DNA of 64,000 nt from Fischerella thermalis PCC 7521. GTDB taxonomy: Bacteria; Cyanobacteriota; Cyanobacteriia; Cyanobacteriales; Nostocaceae. The notes below the pieces were generated by a model. It had not been told where the DNA came from. It ran no database searches and saw only the letters and a program-made list of their open reading frames with translations. The translations under genes were made by a program, and so were the position numbers. The stretch spans positions 1 to 64,000 of the forward strand of contig NZ_AJLL01000100.1 in assembly GCF_000317225.1 (NCBI RefSeq), in the 5' to 3' direction. The stretch's first letter is position 1; each line of letters begins with the position of its first letter. Of this stretch, positions 25,301-33,851 are shown one piece after another.

Positions 25301-27668
25301 TAGCGATCGCCACCTGAGGATAATTCCTGATTACAGCTTCTACCTTACTCAGGTCTTCTTTGACCGCCAGCATTGCTCCCGTATCATAATTGGGATCTTG
25401 GGGTGCTGCCATTGCTTGTCCCCGTGCTTTCACAAGGAAACAGTAATCTGCATCACTCAACACTCCCGCCGCCCACAATGCTGTCAGTTCACCAAAACTG
25501 TGTCCAGCAACGAAATCTGCCTTAAATCCAGATTGTTGCAGAATTTTATACATGCCTGCACTCAACATCCCGATGGCAGGTTGAGCGTATTGTGTCTTTT
25601 GTAATGCCGCAACTTGGGCATTCTTTTCTGTCTCTTCAAATACGGGATGGGGAAAAACGATCTCAGATAGTGGCTGTAAGTTATCTTTGCGTAACAAGCT
25701 ATCCATGTAGCCATAGAGATTCCGCATTTCCGGGAAATTCATGACTAATTCCCGACCCATATTTAAGTATTGTGAACCCTGCCCGGAAAATAAAGCTACT
25801 ACTTTTCCGGCTAATTCCATACCATAAGCGCGGTAGTAAACACCTTGGGGATGTTCCCAGGATGTTGCAGTCGGTTTGTTTTTCAGCAAGTCAATACTAA
25901 TTTGCAGTAACTTGCAAGCTTCAGCACTATTCTCAGCTACAAAACCAACCCTAGCAGCACCTTGGGGAATTTCTTTGGTTTTGCAAGCTTCCACTAATTC
26001 GACATAATTCTTATTACCCGCCTCAGACTGCAATTGAGCTAAAGTTTCCTGACAACTGCTTAATAACTCTGCTGGAGTTTGAGCAAATAGTACTATTTCG
26101 CTAGGAGCAGCGTGCAAGCGGTAAGCTTGGTTGTGTTCGCCTTCGTATTCTTCCAAGACGACATGGTAGTTTGTACCACCAAAGCCAAAGGAACTGACAC
26201 CCGCCCGTCTTGGCGCTTCCCCTTCTGAGCGAATCCATGGTCTTGTTTCCGTGTTCAAATAAAAGGGGGAATTCTTGATGTTAAGTTTGGGGTTGGGTTC
26301 AGTGACATTAATTGTGGCTGGTAGGATCTTGTGGTGGAGTGCCAAAGCTGTTTTGATTAAACTCGCTGCACCAGCCGCTGCTTTTGTATGCCCAATTTGA
26401 GATTTGACTGTACCAAGGGCGATGTGATGTCTTTTAGAGTTGTTTTCGGTAAAAAATTCTCGTAAAGAGCTAAATTCGGTTGGGTCACCCGCCATAGTCC
26501 CTGTACCGTGGGCTTCAATTAAACCGACAGTTTCTGGCGGAAACCCTGCATCTTCATAAGCACGACGCAATGCTTGTACTTGCCCTTCCTGGCGAGGAGC
26601 GTAAATACTTTTATAGCGTCCATCGCTGGATGTACCAATGCCCTTGATGACTGCATAGATTTTATCGTTGTCTCGGACTGCATCTTCTAAGCGTTTGAGA
26701 ACAACTATACCGATACCTTCACCCAACATCATGCCATCGGATTGAGCATCGAAAGGTCTCACCGTCTCACTGGGAGTCACCGCTGGGGTTTTGCTAAAAC
26801 TGATATAAGCTGTGATTGAGTTATCAGTGTCAACACCGCCAGTCAGCATCATGTCACAGCGATGCTCAACTAACTCGCTAATTGCCATTTTCAAGGCTGC
26901 GAAGGAACTAGCACAAGCAGCGTCAACTGTACAATTTATCCCGCCTAAATTCAAACGGTTGGCAATACGTCCGGAAATGACGTTCGCTAACATACCGGGG
27001 AAAGCATTTTCATCCCACTTGACGTAAGCACTTTTGATTTTCTCAATGATTTTTTGGGTATCTTCATCAGACAAGCCACTGCTTTTGAGGGCTTTTTTCC
27101 AAATTGGATATTGTAGACGGGCAGAAAGAGGAATTCCTAATTTGAGGGCTGCTGATCCTAAGATGACACCGACAGTTTCGCGATTAAATTCCCGGCTTTC
27201 GCCGTAGCCAGCATCTTCCATTGCTTGTTTGGCAACTAGCAAGCTCAATAGTTGCGAAACATCTGTAACTTCCAAGATATTTGGCGGAATCCCAAAATCC
27301 ATTGGGTTAAAATCAACATGGGGGAGAAATCCGCCTCTTTTGCAGTAGGTTTTGTCTTCTGGTGTTCTGGGGTTTGGGTCGTAGTAATCTTCCACACTCC
27401 AGTGTGTCGGTGGAATGTCGGTTATACAGTCCAATTTATTAACAATATTTTGCCAATATTCCCGCAAGTTTTTAGCTTGGGGAAACAAAGAAGCCATACC
27501 AATAATAGCAATAGGATTATACTGCAATTTTCTGTTCATTTTTTCGATTCCCATAGAATTATCCGACATCCTTTTTTTGACCTCAACAAACCTCGTCACT
27601 GCCTTTTCGCAATTGTTTATCTGTTCTTCCAATTGCGCTAAGGCAATCTCAATTGAATGAGCAGACAT
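22338..27668 (-). CDS. hglE: HglE: KS - AT - ACP - ACP - partial KR glycolipid synthase
   Basis: 1776 residues. Order: N-terminal helical docking segment (1-45); ketosynthase (about 50-475; Cys in DAACASSF about 251, His in EAHGTGTMAGD about 386, KSQIGHTKAAAG about 429); acyltransferase (about 620-930; FSGQGSQYLNMG and GHSFGELTALW); a linker with two related 45-residue helical modules (LESLEYVLTQF, IESLDRSMMQF) at about 1080-1220; two nearly identical ACPs (DLGIDSIKRVEIMG, Ser about 1315 and 1469); and about 230 residues resembling the structural half of a ketoreductase. This is a PfaA-like iterative synthase that starts and elongates the glycolipid chain. Low-complexity linkers encode in-frame satellite DNA. 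It is first in the hgl operon; the upstream 280 bases should hold the promoter, but no NtcA or HetR site was recognised. Confidence 0.93.
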   Translation of the reverse strand: MSAHSIEIALAQLEEQINNCEKAVTRFVEVKKRMSDNSMGIEKMNRKLQYNPIAIIGMASLFPQAKNLREYWQNIVNKLDCITDIPPTHWSVEDYYDPNPRTPEDKTYCKRGGFLPHVDFNPMDFGIPPNILEVTDVSQLLSLLVAKQAMEDAGYGESREFNRETVGVILGSAALKLGIPLSARLQYPIWKKALKSSGLSDEDTQKIIEKIKSAYVKWDENAFPGMLANVISGRIANRLNLGGINCTVDAACASSFAALKMAISELVEHRCDMMLTGGVDTDNSITAYISFSKTPAVTPSETVRPFDAQSDGMMLGEGIGIVVLKRLEDAVRDNDKIYAVIKGIGTSSDGRYKSIYAPRQEGQVQALRRAYEDAGFPPETVGLIEAHGTGTMAGDPTEFSSLREFFTENNSKRHHIALGTVKSQIGHTKAAAGAASLIKTALALHHKILPATINVTEPNPKLNIKNSPFYLNTETRPWIRSEGEAPRRAGVSSFGFGGTNYHVVLEEYEGEHNQAYRLHAAPSEIVLFAQTPAELLSSCQETLAQLQSEAGNKNYVELVEACKTKEIPQGAARVGFVAENSAEACKLLQISIDLLKNKPTATSWEHPQGVYYRAYGMELAGKVVALFSGQGSQYLNMGRELVMNFPEMRNLYGYMDSLLRKDNLQPLSEIVFPHPVFEETEKNAQVAALQKTQYAQPAIGMLSAGMYKILQQSGFKADFVAGHSFGELTALWAAGVLSDADYCFLVKARGQAMAAPQDPNYDTGAMLAVKEDLSKVEAVIRNYPQVAIANFNSPCQVVLAGPTNAITQVKDALHKQGYAAVSLPVSAAFHTPLIAFAQKSFAIAIKNVTFQIPQIPVYTNVTGKEYPKEPALIQKTLETHLSNSVLFKQEIENIYAAGGYCFVEFGPRNILTNLIKDILGDRPHMAIALNPSAQKNSDHSLREAAVQLRVAGMSLKNLDPYQLPPVIAEPPKNKGLNVKLCGSNYVSDKTKMAFEQALHNGQTVKLQPSETTITVNSTPVATPAIALPQTNGTNGHSKQTHSVKDTVQMVQGKEIKSNGNSQSLIPTSHTPHLPIPEFPAPHSPMQSEIPDKLVNYQRVLESLEYVLTQFQQNQSENLQVHSHYLSHQMEYAKTFFQLMQQQNSLLANGKHSADAAKLKPSIIESLDRSMMQFHAQQGETLRIHEQYLKEQVEYTKNFFQLVQQEYSQLINEGATTQPVISTNGKIGTPEEVKIIKEVTQVTEVKPVKETTQENTSLSSPTPPTSATPTVSTPSATPAPTIDLSDLDQTLLAITSEKTGYPIEMLELDMDMEADLGIDSIKRVEIMGALQEKYPDLPKPSNVEELAELRTIGQIVQYLQSLVFTPASVEDKKDKGNNIESIFTPHLPTSPSPTPDLSSGVPEFSNDSTAVSESVAVAAEPIITVTETATSTAEVDLSNLAETLLAITSEKTGYPVEMLELDMDMEADLGIDSIKRVEIMGALQEKYPDLPKPSNVEELAELRTIGQIVEYLQKLAGAEKKKQQHESVNQLDESVPNVQRRPAKLQILPPPDFWEFPIPEGHIALITDDGSLTTTKVAELLNQRGWKVVVLKLPPSLVPEKSPLPAGVNRVTLQDATEEHLQQQLAAIATHYGNVGAFIHIHPVFQANHNSSVAYFPEEKAIIKQVFFIAKHLKKSLNAAANHGRSCFCTVARLDGAFGVEHKVNFGAIGAGLFGLTKTMIWEWPKVYCRAIDLSPDFSAETSAQYIVAELHDPNRYLTEVAYGSQGRVTLVSVPDR

Positions 27669-27945
27669 AGAAGATAGATTAATTTTTGGTAATGTGGATG
27701 ATAGAACTGCTACTATTTCTGTAGCGAATTAATGCAGCAGTTATCCTATGCACAAAAGCTAAATACTTGTACGGACATCAGCACCCAATAGCAAATGTCA
27801 CCCTGAGAATTTTGGATTTTGGATTTTGGATTTTGGATTAATAGTTTTCGGAACATCAATTCTAAAATCGCAAATCTAAAATCTCAAATCGGTTCGTTAA
27901 ATGAAAATAATTTTGCTTGTGTCTGTTGCAATTAGATCAAAAATA

Positions 27946-28224
27946 TTACACAACGCTCGATTCCTGAGATTGTGGTAATAAATCGATGACGTTGTTGTAA
28001 CTAGTAAAGTAGTCTTGTAGCGCGTTAGCAGCCTGACCTGTGAACTCTATCCATTCGTAATTATGGAGATTGGGGGAGATACTCTCACACTGGAATAGTG
28101 GAAACTTCGGAGTAACTATGAGGACAGAAACGCTTTTTACTTCTGAGCTAGTTTGATTATCTAGCTTAACTGCGGCAATGTAATTTGTGTTAATAATAAT
28201 GTTCTGAATCTTGATGAATGCCAT
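27946..28224 (-). CDS. Small conserved-looking hypothetical protein
   Basis: 92 residues from ATG 28224, which has GGAAG about ten bases upstream; a TTG at 28269 would extend it by 15 residues. The sequence AFIKIQNIIINTNYIAAVKL at the N-terminus, then VSVLIVTPKFPLFQC and YEWIEFTGQAANALQDYFTS, looks like a small alpha/beta protein of alternating strands with one helix. I know similar short cyanobacterial proteins only as hypothetical. It lies upstream of hglE on the same strand with about 280 bases between, so it may be its own unit. No catalytic motif is visible. Confidence 0.55.
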   Translation of the reverse strand: MAFIKIQNIIINTNYIAAVKLDNQTSSEVKSVSVLIVTPKFPLFQCESISPNLHNYEWIEFTGQAANALQDYFTSYNNVIDLLPQSQESSVV

Positions 28225-28269
28225 AGCAGTTTCGACTTCCAAGATAATATATTCTATGAATTTAGTCAA

Positions 28270-29117
28270 ACATTATTTGACAAATTTGTTACAGAAAAAC
28301 ACCTCTTTTCATCTGAATTAACAAGCCATTTGTACAAATGATTTAACTAAGTATAAGGCAGGATCTCTGAAACAAGTTTCACCGCCAGGCATGAACAAAA
28401 ACCTCACCTCTAGCCCCTCTGCTTAGCAAGTAGAGGGTTGTCCAATAAGCGGGTTGAGGTTACTTTTAAGTCAGAATACAGAAGAAAAAAGCTGCTTCTT
28501 GATTTGATTTCAATAGTTGGCATTTTACGTTTAATTATGTCCACTTACTGAATCATTAATGATGGCATTGGAGCTTTTTTTAGTGTTGGTTGTTTACTCT
28601 CAATAAATTAATTATTAACTCACTAATAAGCTTTATTGCCTAAAAGAATGACAATTAATACCAAGATTAGCATAAGCAGCATAAACTGGATTGTTCGTAG
28701 AAGGCAATTTTGCAAAAAATATCATCTAAATTTGAAAATTTCTCAAAAAGTAACATTTATTACTATTGAAGAAACGAGAGAAGCAGAAAGCTGTTATGAG
28801 TTATTTATAAATTTCCTGAATAACTATTGGTTTGGGAATTAAATTAACAAGGTTATTAATTAATTTTTGTAGGTGATGAACATCAGTATATTTTTCATGA
28901 CAAGCCGATGATTCAGCTAGACATGATGCTGTTTTTTTAATAAAAATCAACTAGACATATTAAGAGGTTATTTAAGTCAATATTTATTTACATTATTGGG
29001 ATTGGTTAGTTGTTGGTTGGTTGTTGTAGAGACGTGGCATGGCACGTCTGTACAGTGGTTAGTAGTTATTGCGTCACTACTCCTCACACTCCCCACTCAC
29101 TGCACCCGCCTTCCCCA
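28270..29117. other. Long intergenic region upstream of the small hypothetical gene
   Basis: A/T-rich. A 64-codon frame at 28648-28842 (MTINTKISISSINWIVRRR) lacks a good ribosome site and resembles nothing known to me; it may be chance. 28396-28470 holds a short GAGGTTTTTGTTC-like repeat. 29026-29053 is an imperfect copy of the GTAGAGACGT palindrome, followed to 29140 by C-rich satellite. Confidence 0.45.
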
Positions 29118-30467
29118 TCACCCCACTCCCCCACCTCTACTGGCTTTTTTCCCAGTCCACTTTTCCCAACGGATAATTTCGCGACTGACTAATTCTGGGT
29201 TTTGATCTCCGATAAAACAGATACGCCCCATCCTTTCACAGGCGTTTAGAATTTCACCATTGCCCATAAATGGCGCAATGACAAATTGATCTTTGTGACT
29301 TGTATAAAGATTGATGAGGTAATTGATTATTCCCTCTATACCTTCAATATGAATTGGTGTTTGTGGCTTAGATATTGATTGATGAGAAAAGATGCCAAGA
29401 TACATGTTACTAATGATCAATTCATACTGATATGGCATTCGAGTTTGGCTGCAAAACTCATAAATGTTATCTTGGGAACGTACTACTGCGACTATTCTTG
29501 CCTCGTCGACCAAGTAATCATGGTTCCAAGTATGTGATAGAGTAGCGATCGCTAAAGCTGCATTTGAGGGTAAAAGTTGTCTAAAACCTTGACTACTGGT
29601 ATCGCCACAATAAACTAAATGTCTACCCAGTATTAATTCATCACCAACTTTTACTTGTGCTTCTTTGAGAATAATGTTTGCTTCGTGATCTGTCTGTTGT
29701 ACCCGATTGGCTGCTTTTTTCACAGCTGACTTCGCTTGTTTTTGGGCGATCGCACTTTTGAAAGCTAATAATTGTAACTCTTTTTGCTTGGCTCGTGCTT
29801 GCGCTGCTAATTGTGCTTGTCGTTCGGCTTCTTGTTCTTCTCCCTTGGCTTTGGCTAATAGTGCAGCTTCTTCCGCTTTTTCTGCTAAGGTACGTTCAGC
29901 AGTGGCAGTTCTGGCTATTTCTAGTTGTGCTGTAGTACTTTTAGCTAATGGTGTGTCTTTAATAAGCTGTTTTACATCCGGATGAATCGCCTTAGCGATT
30001 TGTAAACCTTGCTGTAAAGTACGTTCAGAGAAACCTGTTTGTTTTGCGATGTCCCGGGTAGTTTTGGCTGGTGGTGAAATGGTTGCACTACCTTTGAGAG
30101 TATATTGATTATCTCCTGGTTTTGCCCTCAGTCCCATACGTTGGAGAATCTGTTCCCGTTCTAACCACAACTCATTACGTTCTAAAGGTTCTAGCTCATT
30201 GCGAATCAAATTTTCGTCTATTTCCGCTAGACGAGATTGCTCAGCATCTTCATAATTAACAACATTGCACTCAATTTCCTCTAAACCCAGCATCTGGCAC
30301 GCCGTCAAACGGTGCAGCCCAGCAATCAAGTTATGATTTTGATCTACTGTGATTGGGTTTAAAAGCCCATTTGCCTGGATGGATTCTTTTAAATCCTTAA
30401 CTTTTTCGCCATTTAATGGACGACGATTCACACCAATTTTGATTTTTTCTATAGGTATCTTAGGCAT
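29118..30467 (-). CDS. ParB/Srx-type protein fused to a degenerate DNA adenine methylase domain
   Basis: 449 residues. Residues 1-105 are a ParB/sulfiredoxin-fold nucleotide-binding domain: IPIEKIKIGVNRRPLNGEKV, GLLNPITVDQNHNLIAGLHR, ACQMLGLEEIECNVV, and ENLIRNELEPLERNELW. A helix-turn-helix-like segment (TTRDIAKQTGFSERTLQQGL, about 140-160) precedes an Ala/Lys/Gln-rich coiled coil (about 180-260). Residues 275-440 resemble N6-adenine/N4-cytosine methylases (ELILGRHLVYCGDTS, APFMGNGEILNACERMGRIC, REIIRWEKWTGKKA), but the DPPY catalytic motif is absent and the Asp before PF is Ala. It probably binds DNA without methylating it. It lies inside the HGL locus, divergent from hgdB. The last residues (SRGGGVG) run into satellite DNA. 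Confidence 0.75.
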   Translation of the reverse strand: MPKIPIEKIKIGVNRRPLNGEKVKDLKESIQANGLLNPITVDQNHNLIAGLHRLTACQMLGLEEIECNVVNYEDAEQSRLAEIDENLIRNELEPLERNELWLEREQILQRMGLRAKPGDNQYTLKGSATISPPAKTTRDIAKQTGFSERTLQQGLQIAKAIHPDVKQLIKDTPLAKSTTAQLEIARTATAERTLAEKAEEAALLAKAKGEEQEAERQAQLAAQARAKQKELQLLAFKSAIAQKQAKSAVKKAANRVQQTDHEANIILKEAQVKVGDELILGRHLVYCGDTSSQGFRQLLPSNAALAIATLSHTWNHDYLVDEARIVAVVRSQDNIYEFCSQTRMPYQYELIISNMYLGIFSHQSISKPQTPIHIEGIEGIINYLINLYTSHKDQFVIAPFMGNGEILNACERMGRICFIGDQNPELVSREIIRWEKWTGKKASRGGGVG

Positions 30468-31272
30468 AATTGCTATTTTTCTATGTCGTCAATGAGAACA
30501 CCCGCAAGACGATAAACCCGATCTTATTCCACCAGTGTGATTAAAAACATGAATTTTGTGAGAACTCTGATGAGGATGTTTTATGATTCATGGATCTTCG
30601 ATTTTGGATTGATTCCACAGATAAATTTGGGCGTTGTATCCTTTTTCTTACAACCTTATTGAAGCCAATGATTCTAAAAAAGTTCCCTATGGCGACTTTT
30701 AATTGATAAAGAAAACTGATAATGAAACGTGACGAGTGTGAGGAGGGTGGAGTGCGGGGAGTGTGCGGAGAGTAACATAGTAACTAATTCCCCTTGTCCT
30801 CCTTGTCCTCCTTGTCTGCCTTATCTGATTCCTAATCCCAAATTAACAGCTTGACAAAATCAAACTTTTTTGCCATATTGGAAAGCGAGTTTTTTGATGC
30901 TTATATCATTGCCGCTTCGTTTTAGTCTCGATTTCTATTTGGACTTAAAGTTTTTTAGTTTAGTTTAGTTCTGTATTGTTCAGGGGTTACTTTACCTGCT
31001 TTCTACCAAGAGTAAAATTGAGAAAATTTTGGTGTAAAGCTGCTGTTGATTGTGCGAACAATTACATTTATACCAAAACAGTATTTTTGTATTGTTGGGT
31101 TTCTGAATTAATTCAGTGAGCAGTGATCAATAACTAATAACTGATATTTCTCCCAGTCATTGTTAGTCTTTTTGATTAGTTGTTAGTTATTTGTAAAATC
31201 CATCAACAACCACGATCAACAGCCAACGATCAACAGCCAACGATCAACAATTAACTATCAACCAACAAAAAT
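30468..31272. other. Divergent regulatory region between the ParB-like gene and hgdB
   Basis: About 800 bases without a supported gene. 30737-30770 is GAGGAGGGTGGAGTGCGG satellite and 30790-30820 CCTTGTCCTCCTTGTCC satellite; 31200-31262 has tandem CAACGATCAACAG units directly before the hgdB start. Promoters of both genes must be here. I looked for GTA-N8-TAC (NtcA) sites and found none. Confidence 0.5.
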
Positions 31273-32472
31273 ATGACAGCAGACAAGAAAAACTTGTTCT
31301 TCGCAAAACCTGTAACTAGGTGGGGAATTTTTTTGGCGGTTTCTATTGCTTTTGCTACTGGCTTGGTGTCTTTCTTTAGTTTGTTGTTACTTCGCTCTCA
31401 GGTTCAAACAGAACCAAAAAAGCTTGCCAAGGCTGCACCTGCAAGAGTTGCGGTGACTGCTTTAGGGCGGATAGTACCTGATGGCGAAATCACTCAGCTG
31501 TCTGCTCCGAGTTCATTAACTGGTGTACGAGTAGAAAAACTGTTGGTGAAAGAAGGAGATCAAGTAAAGGCAGGTCAAGTAGTAGCGTTGCTGGAAGGAT
31601 ATACACGTACTCTTGTAGCTGTACAACAAGCTTTAGACAATGTCACGGTTGCTCAAGCTAAATTAGCACAGGTCAAAGCAGGGGCAAAGAGTGGTGATAT
31701 AGAAGCCCAAAAAGCAGCGATCGCTCGAGTAGAATGGCAATTACAAGGAGAAGTAAACACCCAGCAAGCAGCTATAGCTAGTCTCCAAGCCCAAGTTCAA
31801 AATGCTGAAACCGAAAACAACCGCTATCAACAACTATATAGAGAAGGTGCGATTTCCGCATCTACAGCAGAGAGCAAAGCTTTACAGCTCAAAACCTTGC
31901 AACAACAGCTTGCTGAAGGTAAAGCAGCCCTAGCTCGCACTGTTGATACTCTCCAAGAACAACTCAGAGAGTCTAAAGCCAGACTAGGAAGTATAAAAGA
32001 GGTGCGTCCCACAGATGTGCGCCTAGCAGAAGCCGAACTCAAGAGTGCAATGTCTGCTGTGAAACAAGCACAAGCCCAACATGAACTAACTTACGTAAAA
32101 TCTCCTGTAACTGGTAAAGTTTTGAAAACTCACGCCAAATCAGGAGAAGTAGTCGCCACTAACGGTATTGTAGAGATAGGTAAAACTTCTCAAATGTGCG
32201 CGATCGCAGAAGTTTACCAAACAGATATTCAGAAAGTACGTATAGGTCAAAAAGCAACCATTACCAGCACCGCCTTCCCTGGTAGAAAATTGCAAGGAAC
32301 TGTCAGCGAAATCGGTTTACTCGTTGACAGACAAAATATCTTAAGTATTAATCCAGGTGCAGATACAGACCGCAGAGTCGTGCAAGTAAAAATCCGCATC
32401 GATAACCCAGCAGATAGTCAACTCGTCTCTGGTTTAACTAACTTACAGGTAGATGTGGCTATTAAAATTTAG
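31273..32472 (+). CDS. hgdB: HgdB/DevB-type membrane fusion protein (HlyD family)
   Basis: 399 residues. A cytoplasmic N-terminus and one membrane helix (WGIFLAVSIAFATGLVSFFS, about residues 17-36) precede a lipoyl half-motif (VEKLLVKEGDQVKAGQVVAL), a long helical hairpin (about 115-265), the second lipoyl half (VKSPVTGKVLKTHAKSGEVV) and a beta-barrel end (AIAEVYQTDIQKVRIGQKAT). DevB-type adaptors link an inner-membrane DevC permease to an outer-membrane TolC for glycolipid export during heterocyst maturation. Position and gene order (with the permease and epimerase next) match hgdB-hgdC-hgdA (all5347-all5345) of Anabaena PCC 7120, as I remember it. ATG 31273 follows tandem CAACGATCAACAG repeats. 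Confidence 0.85.
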   Translation: MTADKKNLFFAKPVTRWGIFLAVSIAFATGLVSFFSLLLLRSQVQTEPKKLAKAAPARVAVTALGRIVPDGEITQLSAPSSLTGVRVEKLLVKEGDQVKAGQVVALLEGYTRTLVAVQQALDNVTVAQAKLAQVKAGAKSGDIEAQKAAIARVEWQLQGEVNTQQAAIASLQAQVQNAETENNRYQQLYREGAISASTAESKALQLKTLQQQLAEGKAALARTVDTLQEQLRESKARLGSIKEVRPTDVRLAEAELKSAMSAVKQAQAQHELTYVKSPVTGKVLKTHAKSGEVVATNGIVEIGKTSQMCAIAEVYQTDIQKVRIGQKATITSTAFPGRKLQGTVSEIGLLVDRQNILSINPGADTDRRVVQVKIRIDNPADSQLVSGLTNLQVDVAIKI

Positions 32473-32578
32473 CTACTCCCAGCAGTTAAATCACCGACAA
32501 AACAAAGTAGTCAAGCTGGTTTTTTACCACTAACCACTAACTACCAATTACCAATTACCAATTACCAATTACCAAATC

Positions 32579-33757
32579 ATGGTGTTTAAAATTCCTCTGG
32601 CATGGTTGCAACTAGTCAGAAACAGAATTCGTTCTCTAGTAGCTGTGGCTGGCATTGGTTTTATTGTGATTTTGATGTTTATGCAACTTGGATTTCAAGA
32701 TGCTCTTTACTCCAGTGCTACTCAAGTGCATCGTAATCTCCAAGGCGATTTATTTTTAGTCAGTTCTCAATATAAATCTTTGACAGCAATCCAAAGCTTT
32801 TTTCGGACTAGATTGTATCAAGCTTTGGGGTTTGATGGTGTAGAGTCAGTTAGCCCCATATATTTGGGATTTGCTAAATTTAAAAACCCCGAAAACGGTG
32901 AGAAATATTCAATTTATGTGATTGGTTTTGAACCAGGAAGACCGATCATGAACATGCCAGAGGTTGAAAAGAACATAGATAAAATTAAAGTGCCTGATGT
33001 TGTACTTTTTGATCGTAATTCCCGCCCAGAATTTGGGCCAGTTGCCCAGAAATTTATTCAGGAAAATGCCGAACAGATACTAGAAATATTTCCCTTTGAT
33101 TCATTGAGAGGTTATAGAGTTAGAGTTGGTGGCTTATTCGGTTTAGGCCCATCCTTCGGTGTGGATGGAAACTTGATAGTCAGTGACACAACTTTTTTGA
33201 GGATATTTCCTAACAGCCGTCCCTCAGAAATGATTGATGTAGGCGTGATTTCACTGCAACCAGGTGCTAATCCCCAAAAGGTAAAAGCAGAATTGCAAAG
33301 TAATTTACCTGACGACGTGAAACTTTTTACTCACCAAGAGTTTATTGATTTTGAAAAAGAATATTGGGCGACAAGAACACCAATTGGTTTCATTCTCAAT
33401 CTTATGCTTTCAATGGCTTCAGTTGTTGGTATTGTGATTGTTTATCAAATTCTTTACAGTAATATCTCCACTCAACTCGTCGCTTATGCAACCTTAAAAG
33501 CCATCGGCTATGAAAATAATTACTTATTGAATGTTGTATTTCAACAAGCTTTCATATTATCAGTACTAGGTTATATTCCAGGTTTTTTTATCTCTATCTT
33601 CTTATATGATTTTGCTATGGAAGCAACTAAACTACCCATTATGATGAGTACTCAAAATGCAGTAATTGTTTTCATCTCAACAATATTAATGTGTATGACA
33701 TCTGGTGCATTAGCTATCAACAAACTCCGCTCCACAGACCCAGCAGATATTTTTTAA
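32579..33757 (+). CDS. hgdC: HgdC/DevC-type ABC permease
   Basis: 392 residues of the DevC/MacB-like FtsX permease type. One N-terminal membrane helix (SLVAVAGIGFIVILMFMQLG, about residues 19-38), a large periplasmic domain (about 40-270), then three C-terminal helices (FILNLMLSMASVVGIVIVYQ; AFILSVLGYIPGFFISIFLY; AVIVFISTILMCMTSGALAI) and the tail LRSTDPADIF typical of the family. It would form the membrane part of an exporter with HgdB. No DevA-like ATPase is encoded next to it or anywhere in the window, so the ATPase must come from another locus. It starts about 105 bases after hgdB, across a TACCAATTACCAATT repeat. Confidence 0.87.
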   Translation: MVFKIPLAWLQLVRNRIRSLVAVAGIGFIVILMFMQLGFQDALYSSATQVHRNLQGDLFLVSSQYKSLTAIQSFFRTRLYQALGFDGVESVSPIYLGFAKFKNPENGEKYSIYVIGFEPGRPIMNMPEVEKNIDKIKVPDVVLFDRNSRPEFGPVAQKFIQENAEQILEIFPFDSLRGYRVRVGGLFGLGPSFGVDGNLIVSDTTFLRIFPNSRPSEMIDVGVISLQPGANPQKVKAELQSNLPDDVKLFTHQEFIDFEKEYWATRTPIGFILNLMLSMASVVGIVIVYQILYSNISTQLVAYATLKAIGYENNYLLNVVFQQAFILSVLGYIPGFFISIFLYDFAMEATKLPIMMSTQNAVIVFISTILMCMTSGALAINKLRSTDPADIF

Positions 33758-33851
33758 ATTGGTAATGGGTAATGGGTAATTGGTAATTGGTAAAAATCCT
33801 TAACCACCAATAACCAGCATTCACACAATTGACAACATTCACAGGATTAAC

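Noticed and set aside
11781-27668. Reading the PKS-like genes as a new natural-product cluster
   Set aside because: Gene order and domains (KS-AT-ACP-ACP, KR-DH, KS-CLF-AT, PfaD ER, ACP-reductase with hetI, hgd and hglT) match the known heterocyst glycolipid pathway.
27670-27945. Possible NtcA site upstream of hglE
   Set aside because: No GTA-N8-TAC match was found by eye in this gap or upstream of hgdB, so no regulatory site is claimed.
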